From Xenoacremonium recifei (taxonomy: Eukaryota; Ascomycota; Sordariomycetes; Hypocreales; Nectriaceae), in NCBI GenBank assembly GCA_012184525.1, contig WOFQ01000004.1, forward strand, positions 620,001-684,000: a stretch of DNA of 64,000 bases, given 5' to 3'. A program made the translations under genes and the position numbers. Positions 14,015-22,062 of the stretch are shown here, one piece after another. The notes under the pieces were generated by a model. The model saw only the letters and a list, made by a program, of their open reading frames with translations, was not told where the DNA came from and made no database searches. Within the stretch, counting starts at the first letter, position 1; the number at the start of each line of letters is the position of its first letter.

Positions 14015-15253
14015 CTAAGAATGGTGAATGTTAAGGTCATACTGCAATGAAGTTCCGGTCAGGAACTCACAAAGGCTCGTGGGAGGTCTGATCTTCTCGC
14101 AGTTCATCTTCGGGCCATTATGTGTGTAACTCTTGAACTCATTCAGACGTCGCATCTGAGCCATTGCCCTCCCAAGGATCTCGCTGTGAAGTCCGCAAGT
14201 GCCGGAGCAGCATTTCTCTTTACCGCGGGCATTGATGCAGTCGATGGTTGCCTTCGTGGCCATTTCCTGGCGGTCACACTTCATGTGGCTAATCAGCCTC
14301 TGGAAGAGGACGGGGTGGCTCTGGGTAAGGTGATCGAGATGGGTTTGCAGCGCCTTAAGCTCTCGAGGACTCTCTTTGTGCTCGGGCTGTCGCTGGACGA
14401 AAATCTTTCCGTGAGAAGGGGGAATAACCACGATTGAGTGGCATGGATCGACGAAGACGTTCCGCTCGGAGCGTATCTTGAGCTTGAAGCTGACGGCTGT
14501 CTGGAAGTACTCTCTCCGGCCATTGACAGGTCCTTTCCAGCCATTCGTAATCTGGCAAAGGAAAAGCGGACAGGCTCTTCCGTCCACGGTGACCATCTTC
14601 CAGAACTGGTAATATCGGAGGGCGGGACCCTGAGACTCATGTGACGAGCACATATTGACCACGTCACCAAACTCGAGGTCGTGAATATCGACCCAGGTAC
14701 CTCCGCTGAGGTGGCTCCGTAGTTTGTAAGAGTCGCTCCTCGAGCTCAAATCGAAAGTCCCACTGTCTTCGCCAACTGGGCCCTTGACGGTGGTGAGCTG
14801 AGAAAGACTCGGATTGTGATTGTGATGACAATGGTGGTGATAGTGCTGGGTGTGATGCTCCGGATAATAAGGAGGAGGAGGAGGAGACGAAGAATAAGAT
14901 GCAATCTTATTCCATGCGGCCTTCTTGGGTGTATCCGGAGAACGGCGCCAGGGCTGATCCCACGGTTTCTGGGAATGCCACGCATAGGCCTGCATCGTCT
15001 GAGTCTGCATCGTCATAGCCATGATGAATGGTTGATAGAGAATGTCGTAAGAGGAAATATCCATATAGGTATAAGTAAGCAGTAAGGGCCAATAGGCGTC
15101 CAGTGTCGTCGGATCGATGCGAAAGCTCGAAAGTGAGAGTAAAGTGAGAGGCCAGCGGTCTGAAAGATGTGGAGGAATAATGCAGGAGAGAGATTCTTCA
15201 GAGCAAGATTGGAGATCGCCTTGTTTATATAGTTGCTGGAGGACATAGTTCAC
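14015..15253 (-). CDS. Hypothetical protein, His-rich N-half and Cys-rich C-terminus
   Basis: A single uninterrupted 412-codon frame that I do not recognise. It has no signal peptide or clear membrane segment. The N-terminal 150 residues are low complexity: a Met/Gln/Thr stretch, a poly-Ser/Pro/Tyr run and a His-rich tract (HYHHHCHHNHN). From about residue 185 the sequence looks globular, with aromatic and Gly-rich strands (GDVVNMCSSHE, YYQFWKMVTVDGRACPLFLC). Near the C-terminus a Cys cluster (CINARGKEKCCSGTCG) could bind metal. The true start could be an internal Met such as the one beginning MDISSYDILYQ, since the first 60 residues look less protein-like. Convergent with the MFS gene, tandem with the Sgf11-like gene upstream. 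The long open frame and compositional structure make it a likely gene; function unknown. Confidence 0.6.
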   Translation of the reverse strand: MNYVLQQLYKQGDLQSCSEESLSCIIPPHLSDRWPLTLLSLSSFRIDPTTLDAYWPLLLTYTYMDISSYDILYQPFIMAMTMQTQTMQAYAWHSQKPWDQPWRRSPDTPKKAAWNKIASYSSSPPPPPYYPEHHTQHYHHHCHHNHNPSLSQLTTVKGPVGEDSGTFDLSSRSDSYKLRSHLSGGTWVDIHDLEFGDVVNMCSSHESQGPALRYYQFWKMVTVDGRACPLFLCQITNGWKGPVNGRREYFQTAVSFKLKIRSERNVFVDPCHSIVVIPPSHGKIFVQRQPEHKESPRELKALQTHLDHLTQSHPVLFQRLISHMKCDRQEMATKATIDCINARGKEKCCSGTCGLHSEILGRAMAQMRRLNEFKSYTHNGPKMNCEKIRPPTSLCEFLTGTSLQYDLNIHHS

Positions 15254-16263
15254 CTGAATTGAATTTTCTTAGAAGCTGTAAAATGCCAGCATCTTCTACT
15301 GTTTTCTGACTCTCAAGGTATGGCTTATAACACCTCTTTTGCAGCAGAAGTTTAAAGAACACAGTTTTTAGGGTAGGTTGATAGGGTTGAGTTGTGTCTT
15401 TTATACTTTAACATCCGCTCAAATTCCTCATTGGCTGTAAATAAGGTTCTCCTTTTTATCATGTTCGATGTCTGTTGTCACGATAAAGGTGCGTGGGTTG
15501 CGTGTCGACATAATGTTAGGGTTTACTTGGAGCAAGCAAAGGCACAGCGAAAGAGACAGAAACCCAATCAAATAGTCTTTACAACGTAAATTTCCTGCCT
15601 TCATTATCGAGACTCTAGCACTTCGGTAGTGAAAGATCTAAGAGTTTTCTAGTTTAACTTCTCCCCAGCCAGTCAACCATATTCCGGCAATCAAGAACGG
15701 GTTATCAATGCAAAACTTAACCACTCTGCCGGCACTCTTTAAGTTATATAGACACAAATGGAAACGAAGAGAAGGACATACGTGTTCGGCGAATCAAATC
15801 TTAATGTACCTATTGTATGATACTGTACTGTACTGGTATCTCCAGACCCTGACCGAGGCCGAGACCATAGCCAACCCGAACCGAACCGAAACCAAACCAA
15901 ACCAGACCGTGCCAGACCAAAACCAAACCGAGTCAAATGAAATCAAATCAAATCAATGCCCATGCTGAGTCGCCCATCCAATGCTATGAGGACGGCGAGA
16001 GAGAAAATGTGTGACGAGAAGAGAGGGCACGATTCAGGGGAGTAATACAAGTGTCGAAAGTTGCTCTAACCCCTTTGTCAATGGAGCCGAGGTGGAGGGA
16101 GATTATGGCCGGTCTGACACCTCTTGGCGATGCCAAAGAGAGTGGACCTTGTTGGAAAGAGTAGACTTTTATGTCTAGAACCTAGACCGTGGTTGCAATT
16201 AAGGTGTTGCAGAAACACCAAAGAGGGACGTTGTCCCAAAACTTTCTCGATTGGGAATAACTC
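15254..16263. other. Gene-free interval with low-complexity tract
   Basis: About 1 kb between two minus-strand genes. It holds the probable promoter and 5' UTR of the 412-aa gene (A/T-rich around 15300-15450) and a degenerate AACCGAA/AACCAAA/AATCAAA tract. No coding frame above 90 codons. Confidence 0.5.
15871..15957. repeat. Degenerate ACCGAA/ACCAAA/ATCAAA tract
   Basis: A purine/C-rich strand of imperfect 5-6 bp units that shifts from CCGAA to CCAAA to TCAAA over about 87 bp. It is not the fungal telomere repeat. It looks like an old, decaying microsatellite. Confidence 0.7.
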
Positions 16264-17491
16264 TCAATGAGGAGCGGGCGGTGAAGACAGAGTTCCCGAT
16301 GACTCCGACTCTCCATCCGCGTCACGGCCATTCGCGCCATTCTTGATGATGGCTGCACTCAGGGGAGGTTTGCTCGTAACCTTGAGCTTCTTGACCGGGC
16401 TGATTCCCTTGGGCGTCACCTTCTTGGGCGCAACTTCGACAGTCGAGTCATAGTCAGCCTTGGTCTCCTGGCTCAGGCTCGACAAGCCCTTGGCCTTGTC
16501 CTTCTTCTTGGTCTTGAGGATGACCTTCTTGGTGGTGCCTCCCGGCGTCGACGCTCCGCCCGCAGGCTTCAGCTTCTTCTTCTTGTGGCTGGTCTCGCTC
16601 TCGTCCTCCTCGCTGACCTCGCGCTTCCGGGGACTAGCCGCGCGCGATCCAGGCACAGGCGTGGCCTTTTGCGAGGACGGGGGCGTCGGGTCGTTCTGGG
16701 ATCCGTTGCCGCCGTTGCTCATCTTCGCCGCCGCCGCTCGGCTGGCGTTTCTGCCACTGTTGCCAATACACGACCCCATATGGTTGTTGAGGCGCGTGAC
16801 GAGGATGCAGCGCTTGCACTTGCTGCAGGTGGCAGATGGGAACGACAGCACGTTGGGCGGACGTTGCTCGGGCAGAGGCGATTCGGTACCGTCGCCCTTC
16901 AGCTCCTTCTTCTTCTTGCCGCGACCAGGGCCGGGGCCAATCCAGCTCTGGCCGTAGATGTCGCAGCCAGCCTTGTCGATGTATGGATGCTTCTTACAGT
17001 AAATGATACTCGGATCAGGCTTGCGCGCGCCCTTGCCGTCGGTCGGGTAGAGGAGTCGCGGGAGGTGGCACTTGGGGCAGAGGATCTCGGACGTCGTCTT
17101 GAGGGGATTGCCCTTGAGCAGCACCTTTCCGTCCTCGTAGATGGCCGCGTCGGTCTCGATTCGCACGTCGGGTTTTGAGTCGGGGCTCGAGCTCTCGGAG
17201 GCGTCTGATGCAAGTTTCTCGACCCGGATGGCGGCTGTGTTGGCTCTCGCCGTCTTCTCTTCGCGGTGCGTCTTCATCAACAAGTCGCAGAGGATGTTGT
17301 AGAGCATATCGTCGAGCACCGCATGTGCCTGTAGCCGCAAGCGGTCAGCAGTCTGCGCGAGGGGGTGTCGCATCATGGCGATGTTTAGATTAGCACCAGC
17401 TGCTTACCAACTTATCCATGTTGCCCGAATCATCGCGAGCACGAATAATGCCGGCCCTGCCCGTCGTCGCACTCACGCTTCTGTCGGCCAT
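16264..17491 (-). CDS. SAGA-associated factor 11 (Sgf11)-like zinc-finger protein
   Basis: Likely the Sgf11/ATXN7L3 homologue, which anchors the Ubp8 deubiquitinase to SAGA for removal of ubiquitin from H2B in the nucleus. Exon 1 is 17491-17408; exon 2 starts at 17352 (390 aa) or, using the next AG, at 17328 (382 aa); both keep frame. An amphipathic helix (AHAVLDDMLYNILCDLL) resembles the Sgf11 N-terminal helix. A first Cys-rich module (CPKCHLPRLLYPTDG ... YCKKHPYI ... CDIYGQ) is followed by a finger with spacing C-x2-C-x11-H-x3-C (CSKCKRCILVTRLNNHMGSC) and GRNASRAAA, matching the Sgf11 finger and its basic nucleosome-binding flank. A long Lys/Ser/Pro-rich tail follows, making it several times longer than yeast Sgf11. 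Assignment rests on motif recognition only. Confidence 0.68.
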
Positions 17492-18612
17492 CGTAAAGAG
17501 CAGGACCCAGCCGCAAGACTTTTAGAAGGAAAAGAAAAAGAAAAGGGAAAAGGCTGGAGGGATGCCCTCACAGCGGAGGATGTGTAAGTAAGTCGTGTGA
17601 TGATGATGCCGAGGAGATGCAACAGCTGGCGGACGGAGGGGGAAGACACCGGCTGGGCAAATTGACCACACAATGGATCATTTGAAGTAGAATAGAGGCA
17701 CCAAAGGAGTGTTCAAGAAAAAGACAAAGATCTGGGAGTCTAGATTGTTGGGCAGAATTGTGAGCGGAGGGTGAGCATGGAGAGCATAAGGTGAAAAAAG
17801 TGTCAGTGATAAGTCAAGTGAGGTTTCGTCGTCTGATTCGGAGCCGTGCCACAAAAACGAGCAAGGCAAGGCCAGCGATGCAGGACAGGACGGCACGGCG
17901 GAGAATGACGAAGGCTTGGTGCTGGTCCAGTGACTTCCCGCCCGCCACAGGTACCTGTACAGCCTATTTCCAGCGGCCTTCAGCGCACTCACTCGCTGGA
18001 GCGCCAGTGCTGACGGGGGGCCCGGAATAGGGGATGGATCGCGGCCCACACGCCCCCGGAAGCCCGTCCCGCAGCTGGCAGACTCCCGCTAGCCCACGGG
18101 AGTGGAGGTACCTGTACGGCAAATAGAGTTAGTTGTTAGGGGCAGCGGCGGGCCAACCCGGCAGAAAAAAAAAATTAGGAGAGCTGTGCTGCTCACCGCC
18201 CGCTGGATGGAAGGCCTGCGATGCTGTACTTGTACTCTGTAAGGGGGCCACACCCGCCACCTCCCACCGAGCTAGCGCAGTGGCATGGCATGGAGGGGGC
18301 TTCGATCAGGGGACGTTGACGCTATTGGATCTCAACGGGCTGGATCCGAGACAGCCCAATCCCAGATCTTACATGTGCAAACGGGCAGCCATCCTGGGCT
18401 TCTCCCTCCTGTGTTGTTGACAGCATCATCCTCCCTCTCGACTTTGCAATCATCCCGTCCAAACCTTGTCATCATGTCCCGTCGTTAGCTCGCGAGTCTC
18501 CCGCTTATCCACCTTTGTCTGCTGCATCTCCCGCCTTCAAACGCGTCGACTCCCGCTTGACACGCACGCACGCAGCCATCCGTCTCCGAATCCCATCAAC
18601 CACCCATTCACC
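17492..18612. other. Gene-free interval, divergent promoters
   Basis: About 1.1 kb between the divergent Sgf11-like (-) and GNAT (+) genes. It probably contains both promoters. Two near-copies of GGTACCTGTAC occur near 17950 and 18110. A pyrimidine-rich leader precedes the GNAT ATG. No supportable gene. Confidence 0.5.
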
Positions 18613-19674
18613 ATGTCGCTCCCAACATCCAAGCCGGCGCAGCTTTCCATCCGGTCCTTCTTCCAAGCAAAGGGCCCCAAATACGCGCCCCCGCCCTCTC
18701 AATCGACTTCGATCTCAGCACCCCCTCCTCCCACACAGCCACAGCAAGAAGCTGCTGCAGAGCCTCAACAACAAGACCAAGACCAAGACCAAGACCAAGA
18801 CGATGCGACGCCTCCTCCTCCTCCTCCCCCAGCCGCCGCTCCCGTCGATCTCCCCCCCGAAGCCACGATCCGCCCCGTGACGCCCCACGACATCAACGCT
18901 CTCCGCCGCATCAACGCCCTCCTCCTCCCCGTCTCCTACTCCGACTCCTTCTACACCCGCGCCGCCTCCTCGCCCTTCGCCCGCGTCATCACCTGGGCCC
19001 ACGCCAACGAGACCCCCAAGGTCGTCGGCGGCGTGGTCTGCGCCCTCGAACCTCCCCCCTCGTCCGACCCCGACGGCAACGTCGAGCGCACGCTGTACAT
19101 CCAGTCGCTCTGCCTGCTCAGCCCCTACCGCGGACTTGGCCTTGTGGGTGCCGCCGTCGAGGCCGTCGTGGCCGCCGCGCGCCAGGAGCCCGCGTTGCGC
19201 GTCCGCGCCGTCACCGCGCATGTCTGGACCGAGAACACGGACGGTCTGCGCTGGTACGACCGCCAGGGCTTCCGCCGCGTCGGTGCCGCGCCCATCCGCG
19301 GGTACTACCTCAAGCTGCGCCCGGACTCGGCCTGGCTCATGTCGCGTGACATCGCCGTCTCCGGACCCCGCGCCGCCGTGCCCGCGTCCGCAGCCCCGGC
19401 CCCGAAACCGAGCGCCACGGCTGCCGTCGTCAACCTTCCTCCCCCCCGGTCGCGGCCTCCGCCCTCGCGCACCGGATCTGGCCAGTCATACCAGAACCAG
19501 CGCCCCGAGACGGAATGGAACGACCTGCCCGAAGACATGTCGCCTGGCCTGTTGGCGCCGCCGCGAGCCAAGAGCAGCAGCGAGCCCGGGTCCGGCGCAA
19601 GTTCACGAAGCAGCTCAACAGTTCGCAAGAAGCGCGACCGGTCGTACCCCGCTGCGGCGTTTGGGGCCCCTTGA
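18613..19674 (+). CDS. NAA50/San-type GNAT N-alpha-acetyltransferase with N-terminal PIP box
   Basis: Single-exon 353-aa protein. The GNAT core (about residues 90-245) follows the NAA50 pattern: PVSYSDSFY (substrate Tyr), LYIQSLCLLSPYR with the position equivalent to human Tyr73, TAHVWTENTDGLRWYDRQGF with the catalytic His, and YYLKL. NAA50 acetylates N-terminal Met-hydrophobic residues and, in animals, supports sister-chromatid cohesion. In front of the core, residues 10-17 read QLSIRSFF, a full PCNA-interacting PIP box (Q-x-x-I-x-x-F-F), followed by basic residues and a Pro/Gln/Asp-Gln low-complexity linker. The acetyl-CoA loop reads RGLGLV, with Val where R/QxxGxG/A is usual. The C-terminal 100 residues are Ser/Pro/Arg-rich and disordered-looking. 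Start chosen at 18613 because MSLPTSKPAQ directly precedes the PIP box; an upstream in-frame ATG at 18466 adds non-protein-like sequence. Codon third positions are strikingly G/C. Confidence 0.85.
   Translation: MSLPTSKPAQLSIRSFFQAKGPKYAPPPSQSTSISAPPPPTQPQQEAAAEPQQQDQDQDQDQDDATPPPPPPPAAAPVDLPPEATIRPVTPHDINALRRINALLLPVSYSDSFYTRAASSPFARVITWAHANETPKVVGGVVCALEPPPSSDPDGNVERTLYIQSLCLLSPYRGLGLVGAAVEAVVAAARQEPALRVRAVTAHVWTENTDGLRWYDRQGFRRVGAAPIRGYYLKLRPDSAWLMSRDIAVSGPRAAVPASAAPAPKPSATAAVVNLPPPRSRPPPSRTGSGQSYQNQRPETEWNDLPEDMSPGLLAPPRAKSSSEPGSGASSRSSSTVRKKRDRSYPAAAFGAP
18775..18801 (+). repeat. GACCAA hexanucleotide repeat inside the GNAT coding region
   Basis: Four perfect GACCAA units plus GAC, encoding an alternating Asp-Gln run in the linker between the PIP box and the GNAT core. 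Likely length-variable between strains. Confidence 0.85.
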
Positions 19675-20135
19675 GCGGCCCTGTATAATGTCAATACTTG
19701 TATAACGACTGGAAAGCATCGGCCAACCGAGCACTGATAATGAGACAATGTGGGAAACGAACGGTCGGCATAAGACGGGAACGGTATAGGGGAAGAAACG
19801 AGGGGGGAATCTGCATCATCAATAGAGGACGAAGTGGTTATAAATAATAGAATAGAAGGTCAATGCATAATGTATTCATGATACAACTCTCGCGAGTCGA
19901 CCGACCGACCACTCTTCTGGACCTCAATCTTGTTCGTCATGACGCCATGAAAGCGAAACCATCGCCCCTCACCCGTCATATATATACACTCATCTTTTTG
20001 TTTTGGTAGCATAATCAAGGAGACAAGACGCCAGAACCCCATCCCTGGTAATGAAGAAGAAACAAGACTGCACGGGAATGCATGTATGCAATAGGTAGAG
20101 ACTCAACAAGACGTGAAATGCTGTCGGCCGGCCTC
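19675..20135. other. Convergent 3' intergenic interval
   Basis: About 460 bp between the GNAT stop (+) and the glucokinase stop (-). A/T-rich stretches near 19840-19870 and 19990 are compatible with polyadenylation regions. No gene seen. Confidence 0.5.
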
Positions 20136-22062
20136 TCAGCGCCGCTTAAGCCACCAAAAGGCCGCCACAGCAGCAATACCAATGGCACCTGCGACGAGCA
20201 ATGAGGTGGTCGAGGTGGTCAACAAGGTGGGCTCGTCGTCTAGAGCACGAGGGGGTTAGCAAGATATACGTTCGGGGGAGAAATCGTCGCCGGGGGGACA
20301 GGGGAGCACGTACCGACAGCTGGGATCGAGTCCAGCTCCCGCTTCACGTCCCTCCGGAGATCGCGCAGGAAGTCGCCGGGCTTTTCCATGCCGGCGGCCA
20401 CAAGGGCGATCAGCGCAGCGCCGACACCGCTGCCGTCTTTGGCAATGCCGATCCGGATCTTCGCGGCGCCCTCGGGGCCGATGCCGTCGATGGCCCGTAG
20501 CGCCTCGTAGATCATGTCGCGGAAGAAGGGGTAGTGCTCGACGAGGCTGCCGTCAACGCCAATGTCGATAATTTCCTCGGCCGGGTCGTCAAGCTTGCCG
20601 GACTGGATGGCGATGGCGCCGATGGCCACGGCCGACAACCGCGCAGCCCGGCGGCCGACGGCATTAGCGACGGCCTTGAAGGCTTGGGCATCCTCGAGCG
20701 ACGGCGTGTAGACGTGCAGCAGGTTCTCGAGCTCCTGGCGCAGCGTCGACAGCTCGGGAGTGTTGTCGGCAGCGGCTACCGACATGATGGAGCTGTCCAT
20801 GCCCCAAGGCTTCAGGAAGCCTGACTGCGGCGCAATGTTGGTCGTGGTGCTCCAGTCGTTGGTGCTGGAGTTAATGTCCTTGAAGAGGGCCGACTTCTCG
20901 CTGTTAATCATGTCGGCCACGGCCAGTCGCACAATTTCGCCCAGGAACATGCCCGAGACTCGCTTCTCGAACATCTGATCGCCCGGGTTCACACTCTCAG
21001 CGTCCAGGGCCTTATCCCAGGGCGTCGAGGGCAGCACGTTAAGGTGGTTATCGAACGAGCCCCATTCGGTGTTGACCACCATCTCGCCCGTCGTCGTATC
21101 GTACTCACCAGTAATGGGCTTCTTGATGTTGGAGAGCTTCTCGATGTAGGCGCCGTTGGTGCCAGTGCCAAAGATGGCGCCCAGCACGGAGCGGTGCTTG
21201 CCCGTGGAGGTGTAAGATCGCGCCATGAGCGTACCGACGGTGTCGTTGACCAGCGCGGCGACCTTTACTGGGAGGCGCAGCTTGTCTATCTCAGTCTGCA
21301 GCAGGGCGCAGACGTCCTTGCCCACGGCATCCTGGATATCGAAGCCCTTGGTCCAGCGGATGAGCTTGCCTTTATCAATGCCCAGCTGCTGCACGGGGAA
21401 ACTGAAGGTGAACCCCAGGCGGAAAATGTGCTCGTCGCGATAGCCTTCGGGCCGGCTAGTGGTGTTGCGGCGGTGCAGGTGGCTCTCGAAGCGGTCGGCG
21501 TGGTGCTCCCGGAGGAAGAGCTCGATCTGCTTGGCCAGGAAGGAGAAGAGCTCTGGCGCCGTCTTGGCTACCATGAGCTCCTTGGGGATAGGGGTCTTGT
21601 TGTAAGTCAGGTTAAAGGTGGTGTCTCCATTCAGCATAACTGAGCAGACGCGGAAGTTGGTGCCGCCGAGGTCGACGGCGAGGTAAAGGCCCTGCGGAGA
21701 GAAACACGCGTGAGCGGCGTCCAGACAAAGAGAAAGAAGTGCGCCAATGGGTCCAATGGGTGCAGCTTACCTTTTCGGTGCCATTGGGAACGCCCGTCAC
21801 ATAAGTCGGGATCTGGGCGAGGGTGGTGTTGTCCTTGGACAAGCCCTCGTCTGTTACAGAGTAGAAGTCAGCAATTGTAAGAGAGCTGGCTGGGCGCAAG
21901 CTTGACCGCAGCTCACTGAAACGCGCAGTCACGGAAAATGTCAGCTCGGCGAAGTCACTACGTACCCATTTGGCGCAAGAACTCCTTGACATGGCGGTTG
22001 ACGTCCAGGTCGGTGAACTCGAACTCGGAGACGACTCGCTTTGTCTCTGCGGCCAGCGCCAT
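20136..22062 (-). CDS. Glucokinase/hexokinase with C-terminal membrane anchor
   Basis: ATP-dependent glucose phosphorylation, first step of glycolysis. Four exons: 22062-21966, 21850-21771, 21691-20314 and 20239-20136, giving 552 aa, longer than most fungal glucokinases. Family motifs: phosphate loop LAVDLGGTNFRVCS, substrate loop FTFSFPVQQ ... RWTKGF, catalytic Asp in LVNDTVGTLMA, GTGTNGAYIE, NTEWGSF, and the C-terminal IGVDGSLVEHYP and IAKDGSGVGAALIA. The last exon adds a hydrophobic segment of about 20 residues (LLVAGAIGIAAVAAFWWL) ending KRR, a tail-anchor layout of the kind that inserts into the mitochondrial outer membrane or peroxisome. If the last intron (20240-20313) is retained, the frame stays open and stops at its acceptor TAG, giving a soluble form. 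The start at MALAAETK fits the family; an in-frame ATG at 22473 adds Ser-rich sequence and is less likely. Confidence 0.92.

Noticed and set aside
15871..15957. Possible internal telomere repeat
   Set aside because: Units are ACCGAA/ACCAAA/ATCAAA, not TTAGGG/CCCTAA.
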